A DNA stretch of 64,000 bases, from contig SZOS01000003.1 of assembly GCA_030263295.1 (NCBI GenBank), forward strand, positions 84,505-148,504. Reading direction: 5' to 3'. The position numbers and the translations under genes are program-made. Positions 1 through 7,522 of this stretch are shown here, one piece after another (position 1 is the stretch's first letter; each line of letters opens with the position of its first letter). The notes below the pieces were generated by a model. It was not told the origin of the DNA, did not search any database, and saw nothing but the letters and a program-made list of their open reading frames with translations. This stretch comes from Dokdonella_A sp014338185 (GTDB lineage: Bacteria; Pseudomonadota; Gammaproteobacteria; Xanthomonadales; Rhodanobacteraceae).

Positions 1-1445
1 CAGTGGATTTCGACGACCTGATCCGCCTGCCGCTGGCGCTGCTCGAAGGCGATGGCGAATTGCGCGCGGCCTGGCGCGAGCGCCTGCGCTACCTGCTGGT
101 GGACGAATACCAGGACACCAACGCGGCCCAGTACCGGCTCATCAAGGCGCTCGCGGGCGAGCGCGGCGCGTTCACCGTGGTCGGCGACGACGACCAGTCG
201 ATCTACGCCTGGCGCGGGGCCAATCCGGACAACCTCAACGAACTCGCGCGCGACTATCCGGCGCTGCGCGTGGTCAAGCTCGAACAGAACTACCGCTGCG
301 CGCGGCGCATCCTGCGCGCGGCCAATGCGGTGATCGCGCACAACGGCCACCTGTTCGACAAGCGCCTGTGGAGCGAGCAGGGCGAGGGCGCGCCGATCCG
401 CGTGCTCGAATGCCGCGACGACGAACACGAGGCCGAATGCGTCGCCGCCGCGATCGTGCACCTGGCGCAGACGCACAAGCGCCCGTGGAGCGAATTCGCG
501 GTGCTGTATCGCGGCAACCACCAGTCGCGGGCGGTGGAAAAGGCCCTGCGGCTCGCGCGCGTGCCCTACCACGTGAGCGGCGGCACGGCCTTCCTCGAAC
601 GCGTCGAGGTCAAGGACCTGCTTGCCTACCTGCGCCTCATCGCCAACCCCGACGACGATGCGGCGTTCCTGCGCATCGTCAACCTGCCGCGGCGCGACAT
701 CGGCGCGACCACGCTGGAGCAGCTCGGCGAGCTCGCCGGTTCGCGCCAACTGTCGATGTTGCGCGCGGTGCGCCACGACGGCCTGCTCGCCCGCTTCGCC
801 ACGCGCGCCGCCTCCGCGCTCGCGGGCTTCGCCCGCCTCATCGGCGAGTTCGAGCAACGTGCCGAGCGCACCGCCGCGGGCGACCTCGTGACCGAGCTCG
901 TCGCGCGCATCGGCTACGCCGAACACATCGCCACCCAGGTCAAGGAGCCCGCGCTGCGCGAACGGCGGCTCGACAACCTGCGCGAGCTCATCGAGTGGCT
1001 GCGCGCGCTGCCCGGCAGCGGCGCGGGCGACCTCGCCGCGCAGCTGGCGCTGCTCACGCATGCCGACCGCGACGACCCCGGCAATGCGGTGCGCCTCATG
1101 ACCCTGCATGCGGCCAAGGGCCTGGAGTTCGGCGGCGTGTTCCTGGTCGGCGTCGAGGACGGCACGCTGCCGCACGAGGGCAGCATCGAGGAAGGCCGGC
1201 TGGAAGAGGAGCGACGGCTGCTCTACGTCGGCATCACGCGCGCCAAGGACCATCTCACCCTGTCATGGGCGCGCCGGCGCAAGCGCTTCGGCGAGTTCGT
1301 CGCCAACCAGCCCAGCCGCTTCCTCAAGGAACTGCCGCCGGCCGACCTGCACTGGGTCGGGCGCGACGAGGTGCAGGACGCGGCCCACCGCCAGGAACTT
1401 GCCAGCGCGCACCTCGCGCGGCTGGCCAGCCTGCTCGCCGATTGA
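1..1445 (+). CDS. rep: ATP-dependent DNA helicase Rep, 5'-truncated by window edge
   Basis: Superfamily 1A 3'-5' DNA helicase that helps replication forks past protein roadblocks. The reading frame is open from base 3 and lacks a start here, so the N-terminal Walker A part (roughly the first 180-200 residues of a ~670-residue Rep) lies outside the window. Visible from the first in-window codon: motif II DEYQDTN (34-40), motif III GDDDQSIYAWRGA (61-73), motif IV QNYRC (95-99), motif V TLHAAKGLEF (about 362-372) and motif VI RRLLYVGITRAKDH (about 400-413). DEYQDTN rather than DEFQDTN, and the short C-terminal tail after motif VI, favour Rep over UvrD. It is convergent with the next gene. Only the exact Rep/UvrD/PcrA assignment is uncertain. 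Confidence 0.93.
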   Translation, partial: VDFDDLIRLPLALLEGDGELRAAWRERLRYLLVDEYQDTNAAQYRLIKALAGERGAFTVVGDDDQSIYAWRGANPDNLNELARDYPALRVVKLEQNYRCARRILRAANAVIAHNGHLFDKRLWSEQGEGAPIRVLECRDDEHEAECVAAAIVHLAQTHKRPWSEFAVLYRGNHQSRAVEKALRLARVPYHVSGGTAFLERVEVKDLLAYLRLIANPDDDAAFLRIVNLPRRDIGATTLEQLGELAGSRQLSMLRAVRHDGLLARFATRAASALAGFARLIGEFEQRAERTAAGDLVTELVARIGYAEHIATQVKEPALRERRLDNLRELIEWLRALPGSGAGDLAAQLALLTHADRDDPGNAVRLMTLHAAKGLEFGGVFLVGVEDGTLPHEGSIEEGRLEEERRLLYVGITRAKDHLTLSWARRRKRFGEFVANQPSRFLKELPPADLHWVGRDEVQDAAHRQELASAHLARLASLLAD

Positions 1446-1505
1446 CCAGCGCCGCGGCGACCGCGGCCGTGCCGCCCCGCGCGCCGGCAGGCGCCCGGAG
1501 CACGT

Positions 1506-2525
1506 TCAGATCAGGCTCGCCGCGGCCAGTTCGCGCTTGAGGAAGGCGTAGTAGACCGGCGCGGCGATGAGTCCGGCCATGCCGAAGGCCGATTCCAGGA
1601 GCAGCATCGCGATCAGCAGCTCCCAGGCGCGCGCGCGGATCTGCGAGCCGACGATGCGCGCGTTGAGGAAGTACTCGAGCTTGTGGATGAGGATGAGGAA
1701 CACCAGCGCGGCCACCGCGTCGAGGAACGATACCGACAGCGCGGCGATGAAGATGAGCGTGTTGGAGATGAGGTTGCCGACCACGGGCAGCAGGCCGACG
1801 ATGAAGGTCACTACCACCAGAGTCTTGGCGAACGGGATCGGCGTGCTGAACAGCGGCACCAGCACCAGCAGGAACAGGCCGGTGAGCAGCGTGTTGACGG
1901 CCGAGATCTTGACCTGCGCGAATACGATGTCGCGAAAGCCGTGCAGCAGGTTGCGGCAGCGCGCACGCAGTGCCTCGACGAAGGCCGTGCCCTGGCCATT
2001 GCCCGTGCGGCTCACGCTCAGCGCCACCATCGCGCCGAGCACCATGCCGATGAGCAGGTGCACGAACACGCGCGCGGCGGTCTTGCCGGCCAGTTGCAGC
2101 GTCCCGGCATGGTCGCGCAGCCAGCCCAGCGCGGCTTCGCGCATGCCGTCGATGTTGTCGGGCAGGTGGTTGACCACGTAGTCGGGCAACTGGCCGCGGG
2201 CGCGGTCGAGCAGCGGGTTGAGGCCTTCGAGGAACGCATGCGGATCGCCGATCTCGCGCCGCACCAGCGCCACCGCCGCGAGCGTCGCCAGCGTGAGCAG
2301 GCCCACCACCACCACGCTGAGGCCGAACACCACGATGCCGTGCGCGCGTGCGCGCGCGCGCGGCACGCGCCGTTGCAGCAACGGCACCAACATGTCGATG
2401 ATCGCGAACACGAACAGTCCGGCCAGCAGCGCAGGCAGCAGGTGCAGGTGCAGCACGCACCACAAGGTGAACGCGGCGAGGATGCAGGCCGTGGTCGTGT
2501 AACGCGGCTGGGGATGGGAATCCAT
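1506..2525 (-). CDS. AI-2E/PerM family (UPF0118) membrane protein
   Basis: A 339-residue polytopic inner-membrane protein of the family named after E. coli TqsA/PerM. Members are assigned to export of small molecules or, in some bacteria, Na+/H+ antiport, and the substrate cannot be read from sequence. Hydrophobic segments lie near residues 14-42, 60-80, around 150-170 and in a block of several helices from about 205 to 330, which is the family pattern. The region about 85-140 is the soluble periplasmic insertion typical of the family. I start at the ATG at 2523-2525 because the protein then begins directly before the first membrane helix; the upstream extension to 2675 is Arg/Pro-rich and does not look like protein. 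Convergent with rep. Confidence 0.85.
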   Translation of the reverse strand: MDSHPQPRYTTTACILAAFTLWCVLHLHLLPALLAGLFVFAIIDMLVPLLQRRVPRARARAHGIVVFGLSVVVVGLLTLATLAAVALVRREIGDPHAFLEGLNPLLDRARGQLPDYVVNHLPDNIDGMREAALGWLRDHAGTLQLAGKTAARVFVHLLIGMVLGAMVALSVSRTGNGQGTAFVEALRARCRNLLHGFRDIVFAQVKISAVNTLLTGLFLLVLVPLFSTPIPFAKTLVVVTFIVGLLPVVGNLISNTLIFIAALSVSFLDAVAALVFLILIHKLEYFLNARIVGSQIRARAWELLIAMLLLESAFGMAGLIAAPVYYAFLKRELAAASLI

Positions 2526-2641
2526 GGTGGAGGGGCGGCGGCCAGGACGTGGTCGTGGCTGCCAAGCGTAGGCGAAAACACCGCGGCGTTGTGGATCGCC
2601 CTGCACGTGGCCGAGGTGGTCCGTGCCGACTCGGCATTGCG

Positions 2642-2647
2642 TATGAT
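2642..2647 (+). promoter_or_regulatory. Candidate -10 element of the lipoprotein phosphatase gene
   Basis: TATGAT hexamer (5 of 6 to the sigma-70 consensus) in the divergent interval between the PerM-like gene and the phosphatase gene, about 90 bases upstream of the ATG. I could not find a convincing -35 at 16-18 bases, so this is a weak call. Confidence 0.3.
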
Positions 2648-2738
2648 CGGCACCCCGGCCGGCCGCGGTCGGCACCGGGCCACGGCGCCCGCCGCGTCGC
2701 GTGCCCCCTGCGATTCACGCCCTGCCACTGGAGATGCC

Positions 2739-3626
2739 ATGAAAGTGCTGCCGCTGCCCGCACTGGTCCTTGCCGGCGCGATCCTGCTCGGCGCCTGTGC
2801 CGCGCCCGTCACGCGCACCACGGGCACCGCGCCGGCCGTCGCCACGCCGACCGCGCCCGCGCCCGATGACAACCTCAACGCGGTGGCGTGGACACAGACC
2901 TCGATCGAGCACGACCTCATCTACCGCGAGGTGTACCGCAACGCGGCCGCGCATCTGGACGCGGCGCTCGCCGACGCGCACTGGGACGCGCTGCCGCACG
3001 CGGAGCGCAGTGGCGATGTGGCCGCGCTCAAACCCGCGATCATCCTCGACATCGACGAAACCGTGCTCGACAACACGCCCTATGCGGTGCGCCGCATGCG
3101 CGAGGGCAAGGGCTACGAGCCCGAGTCGTGGCGTCAGTGGTGCGAGGAGAAGAGCGCCAGGCCGCTGCCCGGCGCGCTCGAGTTCACGCGCCTGGCCGCC
3201 AGCCGCGGCATCACGGTGTTCTACGTGACCAACCGCCGCACCGACGTGGAGCAGGCGACGCTGGCCAACCTGCGCGAGCAGGGTTTCCCGCTGGCCGACC
3301 AGGTCGAGGTCGTGCTGCCCGCGGGCACGCTCGTGCCCGGCTGCGAGGCCAAGGGCAGCGACAAGGGCTGCCGCCGCCGCCTCATCGCCCAGCGCTACCG
3401 CGTGCTCATGCAGTTCGGCGACCAGATCGGTGATTTCGTCGACGTGGCCGCGGCCACGCCCGCGGGCCACCGCGCCGCCGTCGAGCCTTATCTGGACTGG
3501 GTCGGCGAGCGCTGGTTCGTGCTGCCCAATCCGACCTACGGCGCGTGGGAGGCGGTGCTGTTCGGCAATGACTGGAACCTGCCTCCCGCCGAGCGGCGCG
3601 CACGCAAGCTCCAGAACATGCATTGA
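2739..3626 (+). CDS. 5'-nucleotidase, lipoprotein e(P4) family (class C acid phosphatase)
   Basis: A 295-residue outer-membrane-type lipoprotein phosphatase of the HAD superfamily that removes phosphate from nucleoside monophosphates and related substrates so the nucleoside can be taken up. The N-terminus is a lipoprotein signal with lipobox LGAC and acylated Cys20. After a Pro/Thr/Ala linker (about 21-45), HAD motif I DIDET lies at 104-108, the nucleophile being Asp104 and the acid/base Asp106. FYVTNRR further on fits motif II, and the conserved GDQIGDF motif supplies the acidic metal ligands. This order is characteristic of the Haemophilus Hel/e(P4) family. The ATG was chosen because it opens the signal peptide. 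The nupC/ribokinase pair at 43.4-45.7 kb could use the nucleosides it frees, but that link is inference. Confidence 0.92.
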   Translation: MKVLPLPALVLAGAILLGACAAPVTRTTGTAPAVATPTAPAPDDNLNAVAWTQTSIEHDLIYREVYRNAAAHLDAALADAHWDALPHAERSGDVAALKPAIILDIDETVLDNTPYAVRRMREGKGYEPESWRQWCEEKSARPLPGALEFTRLAASRGITVFYVTNRRTDVEQATLANLREQGFPLADQVEVVLPAGTLVPGCEAKGSDKGCRRRLIAQRYRVLMQFGDQIGDFVDVAAATPAGHRAAVEPYLDWVGERWFVLPNPTYGAWEAVLFGNDWNLPPAERRARKLQNMH

Positions 3627-3642
3627 TATTCAATGAGTTACT

Positions 3643-3667
3643 TAATGCAACTTGATGTATTGCATTA
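3643..3667. repeat. AT-rich inverted repeat downstream of the phosphatase gene
   Basis: TAATGCAA (3643-3650) and TTGCATTA (3660-3667) are perfect complements separated by nine bases; a second nested dyad ATGTA/TACAT (3655-3659 and 3666-3670) overlaps it. They sit in a sharply AT-rich pocket (about 3625-3700). It could be an operator, a weak terminator or the scar of a small insertion. Confidence 0.45.
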
Positions 3668-3767
3668 CATTTGATCGCTAACTAGAATTGTCACGTCGTT
3701 TTTCGGCTGCGCGGCCTCGGGCCGCAGCGAAGGACGCCAGACATCCCCCTCCGGCGTTGCCGGACTT

Positions 3768-3806
3768 GACCCGGTCGATTCCCATCCGCCGGGTCTTCTT
3801 TTTTTT
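3768..3806 (+). terminator. Rho-independent terminator
   Basis: A perfect 7-bp stem GACCCGG (3768-3774) / CCGGGTC (3789-3795) with a 14-base loop is followed directly by a pyrimidine tract of eleven bases with one C (3796-3806). It lies about 140 bases after the phosphatase stop and 80 bases before the next gene, so it should end the phosphatase transcript and insulate the lipoprotein gene. Confidence 0.8.
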
Positions 3807-3887
3807 GGCACGGCCGGCGCGGTGACGGGCATGCGACCTGCTAGAGTGCCGCCTCTCCCGTCCCCTACCACCGTTCCGGATAACGCC

Positions 3888-4820
3888 ATGTCCAAGTCTC
3901 CGCTCCGTGTCGCCCTGCTCGGCGCCCTGCTCGCTTTCACCATCGGCTGCCAGCAGCAGTCGCCCGAGGCCGGTGCACCGGCCGTGCAGGCCAATGCCAA
4001 CACCCCCGACGCCGTGCTCATGGCCTCGGTCAAGCTGCTCAAGGCCGGCGATTTCAACGGCCTGATCCAGAACGCGTTGCCGCCGGCCGAGGTCGCCAAG
4101 ATCAAGGCCGATTGGGGCAAGGACCAGGAGCCGATCACCGAGGAAGATCGCGCCAAGTTCAACGAGACGATCGGCAAGCTCACCGCGCCCGGCGCCGAGG
4201 AGGCGATCTACGCCGAGATCGAGCCGCAGCTCAAGCAGTTCGACGCGACCTACCAGCAGCAGGTGCCGATGTACGTGGCGATGGGCACGGGCTGGCTGCA
4301 GAGCACGATCCAGCAGAACAAGGACATGTCCGAGGAGTCCAAGCAGCAGGCGCTCGCCGCGGTCGACGCGTTGGGCAAGTGGGTGGGCAGCACGCGCTTC
4401 ACCGATCCGGACAAGGTCAAGCAGGTGATCGCGATCACGGTCAAGGCCGCGCGCGATCTCAACCTCAAGTCGCTCGACGAGGCCCGCGCGCTGTCCTACG
4501 ACGACGGCATGAAGAAGGGCCAGGTCGTGTTCGCCGCGGTCAAGCAGGCGCTCAAGGTGTACGGCTTCTCGCTCGATGACACGCTCGATTCGATCAAGTC
4601 CGAAGTGGTGTCCAACGATGGCAAGGCCGCCAAGCTCAAGGTCAGCTACACGCTGTTGGGTACGCCGCTGACCGGCGAGACCGAGATGGTCAACGTCGAT
4701 GGCCGCTGGTACGGCAAGGACACCATCGACAAGCTCAAGGACAAGGCGGTGGCCGAGGCCGCGCCAGCCGCCAGCGCGCCTGCGGACGACAGCGCCGTGA
4801 GCGCGCCTGCCAAGGACTGA
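3888..4820 (+). CDS. Putative lipoprotein of unknown function
   Basis: A 310-residue protein starting with a lipoprotein-type signal: positive residues, a hydrophobic stretch and TIGC with Cys21 as the expected acylation site (the -3 residue is Thr, so the lipobox is imperfect). The mature part is strongly charged, rich in Lys, Asp and Ala, and predicted by eye to be mostly helical up to about residue 225. A short beta-rich end follows (about 235-285, with KLKVSYTLLGTP and EMVNVDGRWYGKD), reminiscent of the DUF4878/NTF2-like lipoproteins that end in a ...VDGxWYxxD strand. An Ala/Pro/Ser tail closes the protein. I do not recognise a specific family and no function is proposed. It is a single gene between a terminator and plsB. 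Confidence 0.8.
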   Translation: MSKSPLRVALLGALLAFTIGCQQQSPEAGAPAVQANANTPDAVLMASVKLLKAGDFNGLIQNALPPAEVAKIKADWGKDQEPITEEDRAKFNETIGKLTAPGAEEAIYAEIEPQLKQFDATYQQQVPMYVAMGTGWLQSTIQQNKDMSEESKQQALAAVDALGKWVGSTRFTDPDKVKQVIAITVKAARDLNLKSLDEARALSYDDGMKKGQVVFAAVKQALKVYGFSLDDTLDSIKSEVVSNDGKAAKLKVSYTLLGTPLTGETEMVNVDGRWYGKDTIDKLKDKAVAEAAPAASAPADDSAVSAPAKD

Positions 4821-4905
4821 CCGCGCCTGACTGGCGCAACCCGGCGCGGCCGCTGCGGGCACGCTCGCCTCCCCTCCGGCCGCGGCTGGCCGCGCGCACA
4901 GCGGC

Positions 4906-4911
4906 TAGACT
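4906..4911 (+). promoter_or_regulatory. Candidate -10 element of plsB, close to the start codon
   Basis: TAGACT ends six bases before the plsB ATG (4918). If it is a -10 box, transcription would start at or within a base or two of the ATG, giving a leaderless or nearly leaderless mRNA; no Shine-Dalgarno sequence is visible upstream. No good -35 was found, so confidence is modest. Confidence 0.4.
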
Positions 4912-4917
4912 GCGCGC

Positions 4918-7446
4918 ATGAACGATGCATCCACTCCGCCGCCTGCGCCGCCTCCGGCGCAGGCACCGGCCTGGCTCCGGGTGTTCGGTGCGCTGCTGCG
5001 GCCGTGGGTGCGCATCCAGCGCACGCCCGAGGATGTGCGTGCGCTGTTGCCCGACGATCCGCGGCCGACGGTGTACGTGATCGAGCGTTACGGCCTGTCG
5101 GACACGCTGATTCTCGAACGCGCCTGCCACGAAGCCGGCCTGCCTTCGCCCTACGCGGTCGCCGACCGCCTGCCGATCAAGCGCCGCCGCGCGGTGGTCA
5201 CGCTGTCGCGGCGTCCGCGCCTGTTCGGCCGGCCGCCGCACCCGACCCGCTCGCAGACGCTGAGCCTGCTCGCCGATCGCGTGCGCGCCGATCCCGCGCA
5301 AGACGTGCGCCTCGTGCCGGTGTCGATCTTCGTCGGCCGCGCGCCGCAGCGCGAGTCGGGCTGGTTCCGCGTGCTGTTTTCCGAGAACTGGGTGGTGGTG
5401 GGCCGCTTCCGCCGCCTGCTCGCGCTCGCGCTCAATGGTCGCGACACGCTGGTCGAGTTCGCGGCACCGGTGAGCCTGGGCGAGCTGGTCGCCCCTGCCG
5501 CCAGCGCCGAGCGCGGCGTGCGCAAGCTGCAACGCATCCTGCGCGTGCACTTCCGCCGCGAGCGCGCCGCGGTCATCGGTCCCGACCTGTCGCATCGGCG
5601 CACGCTCATCGACAGCGTGGTCAACGCGGCACCGGTGCAGAACGCCATCGCCGCGCACGCCGTGCGCGAGGCCGTCTCGCCCGCCGCGGCCGCCGCCAAG
5701 GCGCGCGCATGCGCGTGGGAGATCGCGGCCGACCAGTCGCATCTGGTGGTGCGCTCGGCCTCGTTCCTGCTCACGGCGCTGTGGGAAAAGATCTACCGCG
5801 GCGTGCACATGCACCACTTCGACAAGCTGCGCGAGATCGCGCCGGGCCACGAGGTGATCTTCGTGCCCTGCCACCGCAGCACCACCGATGACGCCCTGCT
5901 GCCGTACCTGCTCTACCGCAACGGCCTGGCCGTGCCGCACATCGCCGCGGGCGTCAATCTCAACCTGCCGTTGATCGGGCCGCTGCTGCGGCGTGGCGGC
6001 GCGTTCTTCCTGCGCCGCAGCTTCAGCGACCCGCTGTACTCGAGCGTGTTTCGTGAGTACATGAGCCAGCTCATCGCGCGCGGCATCTCGCTCATGTACT
6101 TCATCGAGGGCACGCGCTCGCGCACGGGCCGCATGCTCGCGCCGCGCGGCGGACTGTTGTCGATGACCCTGCGCAGCTTCCTGCGCCAGCCCGATCGGCC
6201 GGTGGTGTTCCAGCCGGTGTACATCGGTTACGAGAAGGTCATGGAAGGCGAGTCCTACATCGGCGAGCTGTCGGGCAAGCCCAAGGAAAAGGAATCCTGG
6301 GGCGGACTCCTCCGCAGCCTCGGCGCCTTGCGGCGCAACTACGGTGCGGTGAGCGTCAACTTCGGCGAGGCGATCTTCCTCACGCCGCTGCTCGACCGCG
6401 TCGATGCGGATTGGCGTGCGGCCATCGCCGATCCCGAGGCCAAGCCGACCTGGCTCAAGGCGGCGGTGGACGCGCTGGGCGAGCGCATCCTCGTCAACAT
6501 CAACCGCGCCACCGACGTCAATCCGGTCAACCTGCTCGCGATCGCGCTGCTGGCCACTCCCAAGCACGCGATGTCCGAGGTCGACCTGGCCGCGCAGATC
6601 GAGCTCTCGCGTGACCTGCTCACGGCCCTGCCCTACGCCGGGCGCATCACCGTCAGCCCGTTGCCCGCCGATGCGATCATCGCCCACGGCGAGCAGATGC
6701 AGTGGATCCGCCGCGTCAGCCATCCCTTGGGCGATGTGCTCACCGTCGACGAAAAGCCCGGCGTGCTGCTGAGCTACTTCCGCAACAACGTCACCCACCT
6801 GTTCGTCGCCGCGGCCTGGGTCGCGTGCTGCTTCCTCAACAACCGGCGCATGGGCCGCGCCTCGATCGTGCGCCTCGGCCGCATCGTGTATCCGTTCGTG
6901 CAGGCCGAGCTGTTCCTGTCGTGGGATGGCGACGAGTTCGCGGAGCGCCTGCAGCGCACGATCGACTTCCTGGTCGAGCGCGAGCTGCTGCATGCCAGTG
7001 CCGATGGCCGCATCATCAGCCGTGGCCCGGGCCAGACCGACGCCGCGTTCCGCCTGCGCGTGCTCGCGGACAACCTGCTGCCCGCGATCGAGCGCTACTA
7101 CATCGCGCTGGCGCTGCTGGTCAAGCACGGCCCCGGCACGCTCAGCGCGGGCGAACTGGAGAACCTGTGCACGCTCAGCGCGCAGCGCCTGTCGCTGCTG
7201 CAGGAGCTCAACGCGCCGGAGTTCTTCGACAAGAGCCTGTTCCGCGGCTTCATCCAGAAACTGCGCGAACGCGGCGTGGTGCGCAGCGACGCCACGGGCA
7301 AGCTCGAGTTCGATGCCGCGCTGGCCGAGGTCACGCGCGATGCGCGCGTGATCCTCAGCCGCGAGATCCGCCACGGCATCCTCAAGCTCACGCCCGAGAA
7401 GCAGGCCCAGCTCGCGCAACAGGTCGACGCCGCGCCGGACGACTGA
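4918..7446 (+). CDS. plsB: Glycerol-3-phosphate 1-O-acyltransferase
   Basis: An 842-residue inner-membrane enzyme that transfers an acyl chain from acyl-ACP or acyl-CoA to position 1 of sn-glycerol 3-phosphate, the first step of phospholipid synthesis. The four acyltransferase motifs are present in order: HRSTTD with catalytic His319 and Asp324, GAFFLRRSF (about 361-369), FIEGTRSRTGR (about 397-407, binding the phosphate) and the VVFQPVYIGYE segment (about 428-438). Length and position of HX4D match E. coli PlsB (807-827 residues, His306). The N-terminal 70 residues are Pro/Ala rich and divergent, as in related genomes. The ATG follows TAGACT by six bases and has no ribosome binding site. Convergent with the tricorn-like peptidase gene, 76 bases apart. 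Confidence 0.97.
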   Translation: MNDASTPPPAPPPAQAPAWLRVFGALLRPWVRIQRTPEDVRALLPDDPRPTVYVIERYGLSDTLILERACHEAGLPSPYAVADRLPIKRRRAVVTLSRRPRLFGRPPHPTRSQTLSLLADRVRADPAQDVRLVPVSIFVGRAPQRESGWFRVLFSENWVVVGRFRRLLALALNGRDTLVEFAAPVSLGELVAPAASAERGVRKLQRILRVHFRRERAAVIGPDLSHRRTLIDSVVNAAPVQNAIAAHAVREAVSPAAAAAKARACAWEIAADQSHLVVRSASFLLTALWEKIYRGVHMHHFDKLREIAPGHEVIFVPCHRSTTDDALLPYLLYRNGLAVPHIAAGVNLNLPLIGPLLRRGGAFFLRRSFSDPLYSSVFREYMSQLIARGISLMYFIEGTRSRTGRMLAPRGGLLSMTLRSFLRQPDRPVVFQPVYIGYEKVMEGESYIGELSGKPKEKESWGGLLRSLGALRRNYGAVSVNFGEAIFLTPLLDRVDADWRAAIADPEAKPTWLKAAVDALGERILVNINRATDVNPVNLLAIALLATPKHAMSEVDLAAQIELSRDLLTALPYAGRITVSPLPADAIIAHGEQMQWIRRVSHPLGDVLTVDEKPGVLLSYFRNNVTHLFVAAAWVACCFLNNRRMGRASIVRLGRIVYPFVQAELFLSWDGDEFAERLQRTIDFLVERELLHASADGRIISRGPGQTDAAFRLRVLADNLLPAIERYYIALALLVKHGPGTLSAGELENLCTLSAQRLSLLQELNAPEFFDKSLFRGFIQKLRERGVVRSDATGKLEFDAALAEVTRDARVILSREIRHGILKLTPEKQAQLAQQVDAAPDD

Positions 7447-7522
7447 TCGCGCCGACCGGCCGGTGCCGCGGGCAGCCCGGACGCGGGCATGGCCCGCCGC
7501 CGGGGCGGTACGCGCCCGCGGC

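Noticed and set aside
1683..2738. Open frame continuous with the phosphatase gene and extending far upstream
   Set aside because: It runs antisense through the PerM-like gene; the lipoprotein signal at 2739 fixes the true start.
3714..3738. Second hairpin (GCTGC..GGCC/GGCCGCAGC) before the terminator
   Set aside because: The stem is interrupted by a two-base bulge and the T-run precedes rather than follows it, so I did not call a terminator.
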